In this document: in pieces, positions 8,754-17,998 of the stretch
How positions within the stretch are numbered: the stretch's first letter is position 1
Layout of the letters: every line of letters starts with the position of its first letter
Source: Corynebacterium occultum
GTDB taxonomy: Bacteria > Actinomycetota > Actinomycetes > Mycobacteriales > Mycobacteriaceae
Direction of reading: 5' to 3'
Assembly (NCBI RefSeq): GCF_009734425.1
Contig: NZ_CP046455.1
Location: forward strand, 1,302,001-1,366,000
DNA: 64,000 bases
Notes under the pieces: generated by a model
Told to the model about the DNA's origin: nothing
The model's database searches: none
Seen by the model: the letters and a program-made list of their open reading frames with translations, nothing else
Translations under genes and position numbers: made by a program

Positions 8754-9091
8754 ATGCTGAACTCGATCCCGTCATCCACCCGATCAACCGATTGCGTATC
8801 TGCGCAGCCCTGAAAGCGGCAGGAGCGACCGAAGGTGAGGGCCTCGACCGGGAGATGAAGTTCGCTACCCTCCGGGAAGTAACTGCGTTGAGTGCCGCCA
8901 CTCTGTCGAAGCAACTGGGAGTGCTCGGCTCTCACGGGTACATCACCCGTCACCGTGAATACGGTTCCAGTCGCGCCAAGGACACGGTGTGGGTATCTCT
9001 CACCCCTGCCGGAAACACCGCCCTGAACAGACATCTGGCCGCCCTGCGAAAGATCGCGGAGACCGCAGGGGGCGTCGATAAGCATGGCTGA
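8750..9091 (+). CDS. Winged-helix DNA-binding regulator (MarR-like, HTH_34 type)
   Basis: 113 residues, a single winged-helix domain. The recognition region 'TLREVTALSAATLSKQLGVLGSHGYI' is broken by a turn of the standard HTH type, and the wing contains 'HREYGSSRAKDTVWVSLTPAG', typical of the PF13601 group that senses state through protein partners or small ligands. GTG 8750 overlaps the previous stop. The operator-like inverted repeat upstream of the pair suggests autoregulation. The dispersed GTCGATAAGC motif makes up its last codons (9072-9083). Confidence 0.8.
   Translation: MNAELDPVIHPINRLRICAALKAAGATEGEGLDREMKFATLREVTALSAATLSKQLGVLGSHGYITRHREYGSSRAKDTVWVSLTPAGNTALNRHLAALRKIAETAGGVDKHG
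9072..9083 (+). repeat. Dispersed motif copy GCGTCGATAAGC
   Basis: Exact copy inside the last codons of the winged-helix gene. See findings. Confidence 0.85.
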
Positions 9092-9139
9092 CCGCACAAA
9101 AGCGGTCCGAGGGAACAACCCAGCCACTAAGCTGAGCCC

Positions 9140-10996
9140 ATGAGCGTTGAACTTGAGGAGGTCCGTGCCTTCCTGGCGGACAATGAGCCCTTCCTGCGGT
9201 TACCGGCCGAAGAACTGCAAACCCTGCCCGCCAAAATGAACATGAGCTACGCCCGCCGCGGAGAAACGATCCTGCGTTTCGGGGAGATCAATGAACAACT
9301 CCACATTATCCGCTCCGGGGCAGTGGACCTACTCGGGGAAGACGGGGTGCTGCTGGACCGCCGCGACGCCGGCCGTTCCTTCGGCTACTCCACCCTGGCC
9401 GGGGAACCCGAATCGCGCTACACCATCATCGCGGTGGAGGACTGCCTGCTGCTGAACCTGCCGGTAGCTGAATTCCAGGACATCTCGGAAAGACACCCCG
9501 ACCTGGCACGCTACTTCTCCAGCCAATCCCGCCGCATCCGGGCAGTGGCCGAAGAACTACGCCAGGACACCTCCGCGGCGGTGCTACGCACCAGACTGGG
9601 TGACTTCAAGATCCCGGAACCGGCACTCGTCACCTCAGACGCCACCATCCAGGCAGCCGCCCGAAAAATGAATGAACTCCGTGTCTCCTCCCTGCTGATC
9701 GGCTCACTCGAGAACCTGGAAGGCATCATCACCGACCGTGACCTACGGGGCAGGGTGGTGGCCGAAGGCATGGACATCAACCTGCCGGTAGCCGAGATCA
9801 TGACCACCAACCCACGGATCGGAACCTCCGACACCCTGGCCTTCGAAGCGATGCTGGTCATGGCGGAACTGCGCATCCACCACCTTCCCGTGGTGGACGA
9901 CGGAACAGTCACCGGCATCGTCACCGCCGCCGACATCATGCGCCTGATGGGCCAGGACCCGATCTACCTCACCGCTGATGTCTCCCGAAAAACCACTGTG
10001 GAAGAACTCAGCGGCTCCTTCACCAAAGCCTCTGAAATCGGTGTCCGCTTCATCGAACGCGGCGCCTCCTCAGAAGAAACCGCCGGACTGATGACCATCG
10101 TCGCCGACGCCATCGCCCGCCGACTACTGAAACTGGCAGAAGAAAAACTCGGGCCCCCACCCGTACCTTATGCCTTCGCCGTCCTCGGCTCCCAAGGCCG
10201 CCATGAGATGGGCTTCGCCTCCGACCAGGACAACGCCCTCATCCTGGACAACTCCTACCGAGAAACCGAACACGGAGCCTACTTCGCCGAACTCAGCGCA
10301 TTCGTCTGCCTCGGGTTGGACCGCGCCGGGCAGGTGCTGTGCCCTGGTGACATGATGGCGATGAACCCGGAATGGCGCAAGACACTCAGTGAGTGGGAGC
10401 AGACCTTCCATGTCTGGGTGACTGCCCCGGATCCGGATGCATTGCTGCACGCCCAGACCTTCTTCGATATCCGTGGGGTCTACGGGGAGCTGAGCCTGGC
10501 AGATCGGGTGCATGCCTCAGCGGTGTCGATGGCGAGTGGGGCGCGGCGGATGCAGGCACATCTGGCCACCCTAGCGGTGCGACGTGAACCCCCGCTGGGA
10601 TTCTTCCGTGGCCTGGTGGTGGAACGCAGTGGCGATTACACCAACACCCTGAACGTGAAGAAGGGCGGCACCGCCGGCATTGTGCAGATGGCGCGGCTCT
10701 TCTCTCTCCAGGCCGGGGTCAAGGCATTGGGCACCAGGGCACGGCTGAGTCTGGCCGCCGGGGGAGGAACAGTTTCCGATCGGGGTGCCCATGATCTGCT
10801 GGATGCCTTTGAGTTTCTCCGCTCGGTGACCTTCAAACACCAGGCGGAGCAGCTGCGTCATGATCAGACCCCCGACTACAACATCGACCCGGCGAAGCTG
10901 AGCAAAATGGACCGGGAGCATCTGCGTGATGCCTTCCAGATCATCAAGGGCATGCAGAACGCTCTGGCCACCCAGTACCCGGTGAGGAATATCTGA
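9140..10996 (+). CDS. cNMP-binding / CBS-pair / DUF294 nucleotidyltransferase-like signalling protein
   Basis: 618 residues with four blocks: a cyclic-nucleotide-binding-like beta-barrel (about 10-140), a CBS domain pair (about 155-270, with 'GIITDRDLRGRVV' and 'GIVTAADIMRLMG'), a GlnD-like nucleotidyltransferase core ('VLGSQGRHEMGFASDQDN', about 345-365, with the GS...DxD pattern) and a C-terminal DUF294 helical domain. The layout matches putative signal-transduction proteins widespread in bacteria; the nucleotide sensed and the target are unknown. ATG 9140 has TAAGCT 6 bases upstream (leaderless). The stop overlaps the ATG of the exonuclease gene by one base, so the two are one translational unit. 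Confidence 0.88.
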   Translation: MSVELEEVRAFLADNEPFLRLPAEELQTLPAKMNMSYARRGETILRFGEINEQLHIIRSGAVDLLGEDGVLLDRRDAGRSFGYSTLAGEPESRYTIIAVEDCLLLNLPVAEFQDISERHPDLARYFSSQSRRIRAVAEELRQDTSAAVLRTRLGDFKIPEPALVTSDATIQAAARKMNELRVSSLLIGSLENLEGIITDRDLRGRVVAEGMDINLPVAEIMTTNPRIGTSDTLAFEAMLVMAELRIHHLPVVDDGTVTGIVTAADIMRLMGQDPIYLTADVSRKTTVEELSGSFTKASEIGVRFIERGASSEETAGLMTIVADAIARRLLKLAEEKLGPPPVPYAFAVLGSQGRHEMGFASDQDNALILDNSYRETEHGAYFAELSAFVCLGLDRAGQVLCPGDMMAMNPEWRKTLSEWEQTFHVWVTAPDPDALLHAQTFFDIRGVYGELSLADRVHASAVSMASGARRMQAHLATLAVRREPPLGFFRGLVVERSGDYTNTLNVKKGGTAGIVQMARLFSLQAGVKALGTRARLSLAAGGGTVSDRGAHDLLDAFEFLRSVTFKHQAEQLRHDQTPDYNIDPAKLSKMDREHLRDAFQIIKGMQNALATQYPVRNI

Positions 10997-11667
10997 TGCT
11001 GACGGGACTGTTTCGTCGGGACCCGGCCAAGCAGGCGATCGGGGCGTTGCAGGAGTTCTACCAGGTGCCCGCCCAGGACCCGGATACCCCTTCCTCGGAG
11101 CTGAATCTACTGGCGGTGGATGTGGAGACCACCGGGTTGAAGGTGAACCGGCACCGCATGGTCTCCATCGGTTGGGTGCCGGTCACCGCCGGCATCATCG
11201 ACCTTTCCCAGGCAGGTTATGTGGTGTTGCGTGGGAATGAAGGTTTCAGTGTGGGTTCCTCGGCGGTGATCCATCAGCTCACCGATGATGAAATCGCCGC
11301 AGGCATCGGCCACCGCGAGGCCCTGGAACAGCTGCTGGAAGCGCTGCAGGGCCGGGTGATGTTGGCACATTTCGCGACCATCGAGCAGGATTTTCTTTCC
11401 CATGCCTGCCGGAAGTATTTCGGCGCTCCCTTGGAGGTGCCTACCGTGGATACCTTCGCGATGGAGCGTCGCCACATGGAACGTATGGCCACTTATCCCC
11501 GTGGGGAGGATCTCCGCCTGGCCCGGGTGCGGGAACGTTATGGGCTGCCGCGTTATGCCAGCCACAATGCGCTCGGTGATGCCCTGGCCTGTGCCGAGCT
11601 TTTCCTGGCGCAGTTGGCCCAGCTTCCGGCCGGACGGGTGGACAAGCTGAGGAGCCTCCAGGTTTGA
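10996..11667 (+). CDS. DEDD-family 3'-5' exonuclease (DnaQ/epsilon-like)
   Basis: 223 residues. ExoI motif 'AVDVETTGL' (about residue 37), ExoII around 'LAHFATIEQDFL' and ExoIII 'HNALGDALACAEL' give the D-E-D-D plus His set of DEDDh exonucleases. It corresponds to C. glutamicum dnaQ2-type genes that lie next to odx. Because it starts within the stop codon of the cNMP/CBS/DUF294 gene, the exonuclease is likely its functional partner; what it degrades is unknown. It is not the main replicative proofreader by context. Confidence 0.88.
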   Translation: MLTGLFRRDPAKQAIGALQEFYQVPAQDPDTPSSELNLLAVDVETTGLKVNRHRMVSIGWVPVTAGIIDLSQAGYVVLRGNEGFSVGSSAVIHQLTDDEIAAGIGHREALEQLLEALQGRVMLAHFATIEQDFLSHACRKYFGAPLEVPTVDTFAMERRHMERMATYPRGEDLRLARVRERYGLPRYASHNALGDALACAELFLAQLAQLPAGRVDKLRSLQV

Positions 11668-11776
11668 GCGCTTTGGATTTCTCATTCTGACCAGAAGCGC
11701 CATTCGCATTGCGAACAGGAGTTCACTTCAAGGGATTCTAGATTCCGGATTTTGTTGATGCGTGTACAATGAGGGC

Positions 11777-12583
11777 ATGCGTTTTGGACGAATTGCAACC
11801 CCTGATGGAATGTGTTTCTGCACGATCGAAGGCGAGGGTGATGATTTCTCGCAGCTCACCGCTAAAGAGATCAAAGACACTCCCTTTACCGAACCTGAAT
11901 ACACCGGCCGCGAGTGGCCGCTGAACGAGGTCAAGCTGCTGGCCCCGGTGCTGCCGAGCAAGGTTGTCGCCATCGGCCGCAACTATGCTGACCACGTTGA
12001 AGAGGTGTTCGCGAAGTCTGCGGAATCCCTGCCCCCCACTCTCTTCCTCAAGCCCCCGACCTCTGTGGTCGGCCCCGGTGCACCCATCCGGATTCCGGAC
12101 TTCGCCACCAAGGTCGAGTTTGAGGGTGAGCTGGCTGTCGTCATCGGCCGCCCCTGCAAGAACGTCAAGGCAGCGAACTGGAAGTCTGTGGTCCGCGGTT
12201 TCACCATCATCAATGATGTTTCCTCCCGTGACCTGCAGTTCGCCGATGGCCAGTGGGCCCGCGCCAAGGGGATCGACACTTTCGGCCCGCTCGGCCCCTG
12301 GATTGAGACCGACATCAACACCATCAACGTTGATGACCTCGACATCAAGGCCCGTTTGACCCACGATAGCGTCACCGAGCTGAAGCAGGACTCCAACTCG
12401 GAGCAGATGATCATGAAGATGGGTGAGATCATCGAGTTCGTCACCGCCTCCATGACCCTGCTGCCGGGTGATGTCATCGCCACCGGTTCCCCGGCCGGCA
12501 CCGCCGCAATGTTTGACGGTGACTTCATCGAGATTGAAATCCCGGGCATCGGCAAGCTGGGGAACCCGGTCGTCAACGCCTAA
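11777..12583 (+). CDS. odx: FAH-family oxaloacetate decarboxylase
   Basis: 268 residues. A fumarylacetoacetate-hydrolase fold with the family's metal-binding acid residues in 'VEFEGELAVVIGR' and 'INDVSSRDLQF', plus 'GIDTFGPLGPW'. The C. glutamicum orthologue in the same place (beside the DnaQ-like gene) was characterised as the soluble, divalent-metal-dependent oxaloacetate decarboxylase Odx, which also acts as an acylpyruvase; it turns oxaloacetate into pyruvate and CO2. The assignment here rests on family plus gene order. The start ATG 11777 has TACAAT (11765-11770) 6 bases upstream, a near-consensus -10 for a leaderless message. Confidence 0.88.
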   Translation: MRFGRIATPDGMCFCTIEGEGDDFSQLTAKEIKDTPFTEPEYTGREWPLNEVKLLAPVLPSKVVAIGRNYADHVEEVFAKSAESLPPTLFLKPPTSVVGPGAPIRIPDFATKVEFEGELAVVIGRPCKNVKAANWKSVVRGFTIINDVSSRDLQFADGQWARAKGIDTFGPLGPWIETDINTINVDDLDIKARLTHDSVTELKQDSNSEQMIMKMGEIIEFVTASMTLLPGDVIATGSPAGTAAMFDGDFIEIEIPGIGKLGNPVVNA

Positions 12584-12596
12584 GTACCCTGGTCTT

Positions 12597-13229
12597 ATGA
12601 CCACGCACCAGGATCGCCACCACGAGCACCACAACACCCACTCCCGCCAGGATGCCGAGGGCTTCTATGCGGGGACCGAGCCACGATGGTCGGGAGAGCC
12701 GAATCAGGCGCTGGTGCGGGAATTATCAGATCTGGCCCCCGGCCGCTGCCTCGATATCGGCTGCGGTGAGGGGGCCGATCTGCTGTGGCTGGCCAGGCAG
12801 GGTTGGGAAGCGCTCGGCATCGATTTCGCTCCCACCGCCGTGGCTCGCACCCAGGCGCTTATCGACGCCGCGAAGAGCGAGGACACCAACCTTCGTGCTG
12901 AGGCCCGCGAAGCAGCTTTCCCGGGATTAGGGGAAACCGATTTTGACCTGATCACCGCCTCCTACACCCAGATTCCCCGTTCGGCTGAAGCCGTTGCCGA
13001 GCTGCGCGGGTCCCTCAAGGTCGGTGGAACCCTCTTCATGGTCCACCATGTTTTCGGGCAGACTGAAGCAGCGCAGGCGGAAGGTATCATCCTGCCGGAA
13101 TGGTTGGCCTCTCAGCTGGGTGATGATTTCCGCGTGCTGAAGCTGGAGCTCAGCAGCCGGGATATCGCCACCGGGGCAGGTGCCCATCATCATGATGACC
13201 TGGTGCTGGTGGCTGTCCGGGAACACTGA
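12597..13229 (+). CDS. Class I SAM-dependent methyltransferase
   Basis: 210 residues. After a His-rich N-terminus ('HQDRHHEHHNTH') comes the SAM-binding motif I 'CLDIGCGEGADLLWLA' (about residue 50) followed by 'ALGIDFAPTAV', the acidic end of strand 2. The substrate is unknown. ATG 12597 has TACCCT 6 bases upstream, so the gene appears to have its own leaderless promoter although it is only 13 bases after odx. The codons for 'LIDA' at 12857-12868 carry a copy of the dispersed motif, using a CTT leucine codon where CTG or CTC would be usual. Confidence 0.85.
   Translation: MTTHQDRHHEHHNTHSRQDAEGFYAGTEPRWSGEPNQALVRELSDLAPGRCLDIGCGEGADLLWLARQGWEALGIDFAPTAVARTQALIDAAKSEDTNLRAEAREAAFPGLGETDFDLITASYTQIPRSAEAVAELRGSLKVGGTLFMVHHVFGQTEAAQAEGIILPEWLASQLGDDFRVLKLELSSRDIATGAGAHHHDDLVLVAVREH
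12857..12868 (-). repeat. Dispersed motif copy GCTTATCGACGC
   Basis: Exact copy inside the methyltransferase gene, extended to GCTTATCGACGCCGCG. See findings. Confidence 0.85.
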
Positions 13230-13240
13230 TCCGCTCTGGT

Positions 13241-13995
13241 TTAGAAGAGTGGTTCCTCCTCCCGGGTGTGTCCCTCCGGGGTCGGGGCGGTACGGCGTTT
13301 GTTGACCCGTTGGGTACGACGCTGCATAAACGACTGTGCAAACAGTGTGCTCGGACTGGACAAGGGCCCCCGCGGGTGGGTGACCACCACATCACCATCC
13401 GGATACACCCAGCTACACGCCCCCTGCGCATCCATCACCAGGTTCAGGTCCCCACGGGTTTTCCTCAGGGGATGCCTGCGACACAGACACTGCAGGTTAC
13501 TAGGGGTGGTGGGACCACCTGCGGTGTGGTTGAGCACGTGATCGACATCGCAGGCCTTGGCATCGATCCCGCAGTCCTCTGGCCCTCGACAGGTCCCGTC
13601 CCGACCTTTCAAGGCCCGGATGATTTCCTCGGTGGGCCGGTAGGCCAGGGTGGTGGCGTGGGCGGCGGCCGGGGGGGGGCGAGTTCTCCGAGAAGGTGGC
13701 GTAAGGAACCGGTGGATGGTTGTCGGCCCCGGGAGGGCTTCCGCTGGTTTGGTGGGGGTGCGGCGACGGTCGACCTGGGTGATGATGTCGGGGTCGTCCA
13801 CGGTGATCAGGGCGGGTTCGATGGTGCGCAGCTTCGGGTAGTCGAGCAGGCCCAGATGATAGTTGTACGTGATCCGGTGGGGGCGGCGAGGTGGGAGGTG
13901 GTGGTGTCGATATCGGCATCGTCGTCTGGGGTGACGGTGGTCCAGAAGGTCAGGTCCTGGCGTTGCAGTGGGTAGTCCAACAGGCGGTGGGGTCG
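13241..13995 (-). pseudogene. Broken HNH endonuclease (DUF222/13E12 family)
   Basis: Corynebacterial DUF222-HNH proteins are usually 350-450 residues. Here the C-terminal HNH part is clear ('ACDVDHVLNHTAGGPT', 'NLQCLCRRH', '...KTRGDLN'), but the upstream domain is split over frames: 'DLTFWTTVTPDDDADID' lies in one frame (about 13940-13890) and 'ITYNYHLGLLDYPKLRTIEP' in another (about 13865 onward). The N-terminal third is missing. A run of nine Gs (13671-13679, plus strand) lies in the middle of the gene. These genes are common repeated elements of actinobacterial genomes. I read this copy as a decayed pseudogene. Confidence 0.75.
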
Positions 13996-14203
13996 GTGTG
14001 GCGGCAGTAGGGGTGTGGGGTGGTGTGCATAGGCGTCCCTGGGCAGGCTCGTGCATGGAATGTGTGTTCGATTCTGAAGCTAGGACGCGGGCGGGACATG
14101 TCCACCACGCCGGGGGTGTCGCAAGAACATCGTCCCAGCTCACGCCACGAAGCAGTGGGGCACCCGTTCAGAAGTCCCCACCTACATACACGTTCCAAAA
14201 GAA

Positions 14204-14235
14204 AGAGGTCAGGAGAATGATTCCTCCTGACCTCT
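14204..14235 (-). terminator. Isochorismate synthase terminator
   Basis: AGAGGTCAGGAG and CTCCTGACCTCT form a perfect 12-bp stem with an 8-base loop; on the minus strand a TTCTTTT tail follows. Confidence 0.85.
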
Positions 14236-14251
14236 CAGCTAAAACCTTCTC

Positions 14252-15370
14252 TCAGAGCCCGAGGGAACGCAGGATGGTCCGCAGCTTCGCGGTGGTCTCA
14301 TCAAATTCCTGCTGGGCATCAGAGTCGGCGACGATCCCGCCACCAGCCCAGGCGCGGGCGGTGGTGCCGTCCTGGGAGACCTCGGCGCAGCGGATCGCCA
14401 CCATGTATTCACCATCCCCGGCGGCATCGCACCAACCAACCGCACCGGCGTAGAAGCCACGGTCGGACTCCGCCAGCCGGATGACATCCTCGGCGGCATC
14501 GGTGGGGGTGCCGCAGATCGCGGGGGTGGGATGGACGCGAAGGGCCAGTTCCAGGGCGCTGGTGGCCGAATTCTGCAGGGTGCCGATGATCGGGGTTGCC
14601 AGGTGCCACATCTCATTGGTGCGGGTCAGCTCGGGGTGCACAGGAATGTCCAGGCGGGAACAGAGCGGGCCCAGCCGTTCCCGGAGGTGGTCCACCACAT
14701 AGGAATGCTCCTCCAGATCCTTTGCGGAGTGGTGGAGCTGCTCACCGATCTCGGCATCACGCTGGGGGTCGGGGTGCCGGGCAGCAGAGCCTGCCAGGGG
14801 ATAGGCGGTGACGGTGGAACCCTGACGGCGCACCAGCACCTCGGGGGAGGATCCGACAAGCATGCGCCCCTCGAATTCGCCACCGGCGGGGCTGAGGTCA
14901 GCGATGAAGCCGTCCTTGTTATGGGAGTTGTCGATCAGGCGGGCTGCTACCAGACAGGGATCCACCGGCGGGTTGAAGCCGATTTCCACGGCACGGGCCA
15001 GCACCACTTTCTGGAGGCGGGAGTTGCGGATGGTTCCGATGGCGGCGTTGACCCGGTCCAGGTGCTCATCCGGGGCGGGGTCCAGTGCCAGCAGGGTGGC
15101 GTGCAGTTCACTGCCCGGTCCGAAACGGTAGTAGGAGTGAGGCTCCAGGGGGCCATTCTCCCGGATGATGTGTTCCGGCACGGTCAGTGCTGCGGGATCC
15201 TCCCGGGCGAAGGGGAGGGCTCCAACGATCATCTCCAGGCCGCCTCGGTGCAGGGCGTCCACCGCCTCCCAGGGGTTGGTGAAGGTCTCACGAGCCCCCT
15301 GGGTACGCACCGATCCATGGGCCCGGGAGAGGAGGAAATCGGGCGCGGTCGATGGTCGCTGTTCATGCAT
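14252..15370 (-). CDS. Isochorismate synthase
   Basis: 372 residues, a chorismate-binding enzyme of the MenF/EntC/DhbC group that converts chorismate to isochorismate for menaquinone (or a catecholate siderophore). Visible: 'LQKVVLARAVEI', 'MLVGSSPEVLVRR', 'AYPLAGSAARHPD' and the C-terminal active-site blocks 'HPTPAICGTPT' and 'DRGFYAGAVGW'. No siderophore genes are nearby, so menaquinone supply is the more likely role. ATG 15370 is preferred over TTG 15379; TAGACT lies 8 bases before it on the minus strand. It is transcribed divergently from the secreted esterase. Confidence 0.88.
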   Translation of the reverse strand: MHEQRPSTAPDFLLSRAHGSVRTQGARETFTNPWEAVDALHRGGLEMIVGALPFAREDPAALTVPEHIIRENGPLEPHSYYRFGPGSELHATLLALDPAPDEHLDRVNAAIGTIRNSRLQKVVLARAVEIGFNPPVDPCLVAARLIDNSHNKDGFIADLSPAGGEFEGRMLVGSSPEVLVRRQGSTVTAYPLAGSAARHPDPQRDAEIGEQLHHSAKDLEEHSYVVDHLRERLGPLCSRLDIPVHPELTRTNEMWHLATPIIGTLQNSATSALELALRVHPTPAICGTPTDAAEDVIRLAESDRGFYAGAVGWCDAAGDGEYMVAIRCAEVSQDGTTARAWAGGGIVADSDAQQEFDETTAKLRTILRSLGL

Positions 15371-15431
15371 GGTGATCAAGTCTAGCGGGAGGGAAGTTGC
15401 ATTAGCCCGATCGGTCGCCGAACATGCTCAG

Positions 15432-16400
15432 GTGGCTAAAAAACGATTCCTCACCCTCTTGTCTACCGGGCTGTTGATGCTCGGAATCTCCACCGCCGCG
15501 CCCTCTCAGGCACTGCCTGTGGAACTTTCCTCAAGCTCCTCCAGTTCTTCCAGCTCCGTGCTGCAGGACCTGCTCTCCAGCGTCGCACCGGAAGAGGAGG
15601 CACCGGGTAATGCGCCGAAGAACTTCCCCGGCTACCCGGAGATCACCCCGGACAGCACCATCCCACTGCAGGTTCTCATGCCTGATGGTGGGGAACGTGA
15701 GGTGATCATTTCCCTGCCGGAGAACTATGATCCCACCCGGTCCTACCCGGTCTGGCTGGCTTTCGCGGGCCGTAACATCTCCCCGGAGCACATGTCCACC
15801 GACACTGGTCTGCAGAATGCCTCAGATGCCATCGTCGCCTATGGTCGGGGCATCGGCAATGCCTGGGCCGGCGCACCCTATGCGACCACGACCATGGCGG
15901 AGGACATCGCCTACTCCCGTGCCGTGGTGGACCGCATCGCTGAGAACTATTCAGTGGACCGGGAGCGGGTCTATTCCATCGGACATTCCAATGGCGGCGG
16001 TTTCTCTCTGGCGCTGGCCTGTTTTGCCCCGGACCTGGTGGCGGGCGTGGCCAGTGTCTCCGGCATCTTCTATGAGCCGGGCACCCCGGTCTCCGGCCAG
16101 TGCGCGGCGCAGCCGGTGCCGACGGTGATCATCCACGCCCGTTGGGATGGCCTCTCCCACTTCAACGGCAACATCGCCCACGGCAAGCCCTATGTGGGTG
16201 CCAACCAGATGGCCGCGACGCAGGCTGAGATCAACGGCTGTGGGCCGGAGCCGCTGCGCACTGAGATCGCGGAGGGGTTGAGCCGCACCCAGTGGCAGGG
16301 TTGTGCCGCGGAGACGGAGTTGATCGTCTCGGACAACAATGTGCATGGCTGGCCGAATTATTCGGCCTTCGAGGCCTGGGACTTTCTCGCCCGGCAGTGA
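15432..16400 (+). CDS. Secreted alpha/beta-hydrolase (PHB depolymerase/LpqC-type esterase)
   Basis: About 322 residues. A signal peptide ('FLTLLSTGLLMLGISTA', cut near 'SQALP') is followed by a poly-Ser tract of about ten residues and an acidic linker, then a hydrolase domain. The nucleophile elbow is 'IGHSNGGGF'; later 'WDGLSHFNG' and 'NNVHGWPN' can supply the acid and His. The family includes polyhydroxybutyrate depolymerases and feruloyl esterases; the natural ester here is unknown. GTG 15432 is the chosen start since it begins immediately before the basic N-region of the signal peptide. Confidence 0.8.
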   Translation: MAKKRFLTLLSTGLLMLGISTAAPSQALPVELSSSSSSSSSSVLQDLLSSVAPEEEAPGNAPKNFPGYPEITPDSTIPLQVLMPDGGEREVIISLPENYDPTRSYPVWLAFAGRNISPEHMSTDTGLQNASDAIVAYGRGIGNAWAGAPYATTTMAEDIAYSRAVVDRIAENYSVDRERVYSIGHSNGGGFSLALACFAPDLVAGVASVSGIFYEPGTPVSGQCAAQPVPTVIIHARWDGLSHFNGNIAHGKPYVGANQMAATQAEINGCGPEPLRTEIAEGLSRTQWQGCAAETELIVSDNNVHGWPNYSAFEAWDFLARQ

Positions 16401-16410
16401 GCGGCGCGCG

Positions 16411-16422
16411 GCGTCGATAAGC
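16411..16422 (+). repeat. Dispersed motif copy GCGTCGATAAGC
   Basis: Exact copy in the short gap between the esterase gene and gltX. See findings. Confidence 0.85.
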
Positions 16423-16452
16423 GTGGGGTGAGGGTGGTCTACGATAATGGGC

Positions 16453-17934
16453 ATGTCTGAAGTTCGCGTACGTTTCTGCCCTTCGCCCACCGGTACCCCT
16501 CATGTGGGCCTGGTGCGCACCGCCCTGTTCAACTGGGCTTATGCCCGTCACACCGGAGGCAAAATGGTCTTCCGGATCGAGGACACCGATGCCGCCCGTG
16601 ACTCCGAGGAGTCCTACCAGGCGCTTCTCGACGCCATGAAATGGCTCGGCCTCGACTGGGATGAAGGTGTGGAGAAGGGTGGGCCGCACGAGCCTTATCG
16701 TCAGAGCCAGCGTATGGACATCTACCAGGATGTCCTGAAGAAGCTGATCGACGCCGGTGAAGTCTACCCGGCATACTCCACCGCCGAGGAGGTCGAGGAG
16801 CGCCACAAGGCAGCTGGCCGCGACCCGAAGCTGGGCTATGACAACTACGACCGCACCCTCACCGAGGAACAGATCGCCGCTTTCGAGGCGGAGGGCCGCA
16901 AGCCGGTCTGGCGCCTGCGCATGCCGGACAAGAACTGGTCCTGGAATGACCTGGTCCGCGGCGAGGTGGAGTTCAAGTCGGAGACCCAGCCGGACTTCGT
17001 GGTGGCCCGTGCCAACGGTTCCCCGCTGTACACCCTGGTCAACCCGGTTGATGATGCCCTGATGCGCATCACCCACGTTCTGCGTGGCGAGGATCTGCTG
17101 CCCTCCACCCCGCGTCAGCTGGCGCTTTATGAGGCGTTGCAGCGCATCGGGGTCACCGATTTCACCCCGCAGTTCGCCCACATGCCTTTCGTGATGGGGG
17201 AGGGCAACAAGAAGCTGTCCAAGCGTGACCCCCAGTCCAACCTCTTCAACCACCGCGATGCCGGCGTCATCCCGGAGGGCATGCTGAACTATCTGGCGTT
17301 GCTGGGTTGGTCGCTGTCCGCGGACCAGGACGTCTTCAGCGTGGGGGACCTGGTCAAGAACTTCGATATCGCTGATGTGCTGGGCAACCCGGCACGTTTC
17401 GATGAGAAGAAGATGCTGGCCATCAACGCTGACCAGATTCGACTGCTGCCGGCCGAGGAATTTGAGAAGCGCCTGCGGGACTACCTCAATGAATTCAGCG
17501 AGTTCCCCGCAGACTACCCGGCCGATAAGTTCAAGATCGCCGCCGAGTTGGTGCAGACCCGCATCAAGACCCTGGGTGATGCCTGGGGTCTGCTGAAGTT
17601 CCTGGTCATCGAGGACGCAGACCTGGTTCTGGATGAGAAGGCCGCCAAGAAGAACCTCAAGGAGGCCGCCATCGCACCCCTGGATGCCGGCATCGCTGCT
17701 CTGGAAGATGTCTCGGAGTGGGTCACCCCTGAGATCGAGGCCGCGCTCAACAAGGCCCTGATCGAGGACCTCGGCCTCAAGCCGCGCGTCGCTTTCGGTG
17801 CCCTGCGCGTGGGGCTGTCCGGGGAAGCCGTCTCCCCGCCGCTTTTTGAGTCCATGGAGCTGCTGGGCCGCGAGTCCACACTGACCCGACTCAAGGCCGC
17901 CCGCGAGGTAACCCCCTACGTGGCAGCTGAGTAG
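16453..17934 (+). CDS. gltX: Glutamyl-tRNA synthetase
   Basis: 493 residues. Class I synthetase charging tRNA-Glu. The HIGH-type motif is '[18 protein letters not shown]' and the KMSKS loop is 'KKLSKRDPQ'. It ends with the alpha-helical anticodon-binding domain. An in-frame ATG at 16447 begins only 1 base after the likely -10 element TACGAT (16440-16445); the ATG at 16453 is where a leaderless transcript would start, so I take 16453. Three tRNA-Glu genes lie within 10 kb downstream. It is followed by a strong terminator. Confidence 0.96.
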   Translation: MSEVRVRFCPSPTGTPHVGLVRTALFNWAYARHTGGKMVFRIEDTDAARDSEESYQALLDAMKWLGLDWDEGVEKGGPHEPYRQSQRMDIYQDVLKKLIDAGEVYPAYSTAEEVEERHKAAGRDPKLGYDNYDRTLTEEQIAAFEAEGRKPVWRLRMPDKNWSWNDLVRGEVEFKSETQPDFVVARANGSPLYTLVNPVDDALMRITHVLRGEDLLPSTPRQLALYEALQRIGVTDFTPQFAHMPFVMGEGNKKLSKRDPQSNLFNHRDAGVIPEGMLNYLALLGWSLSADQDVFSVGDLVKNFDIADVLGNPARFDEKKMLAINADQIRLLPAEEFEKRLRDYLNEFSEFPADYPADKFKIAAELVQTRIKTLGDAWGLLKFLVIEDADLVLDEKAAKKNLKEAAIAPLDAGIAALEDVSEWVTPEIEAALNKALIEDLGLKPRVAFGALRVGLSGEAVSPPLFESMELLGRESTLTRLKAAREVTPYVAAE

Positions 17935-17946
17935 TACAGCTGGCTG

Positions 17947-17980
17947 AAGGCCGCCGAGGAAAGTTTCTCGGCGGCCTTTT
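17947..17980 (+). terminator. gltX terminator
   Basis: GGCCGCCGAG / CTCGGCGGCC perfect 10-bp stem, 8-base loop, TTTT tail. Confidence 0.9.
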
Positions 17981-17985
17981 CGCAT

Positions 17986-17997
17986 GCTTATCGACGC
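17986..17997 (-). repeat. Dispersed motif copy GCTTATCGACGC
   Basis: Exact copy between the gltX terminator and the end of the convergent XRE gene. See findings. Confidence 0.85.
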
Positions 17998-17998
17998 C

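Noticed and set aside
13266..13975. Plus-strand ORFs opposite the HNH pseudogene
   Set aside because: The HNH motifs are on the minus strand; plus frames are Gly/Val-rich shadows.
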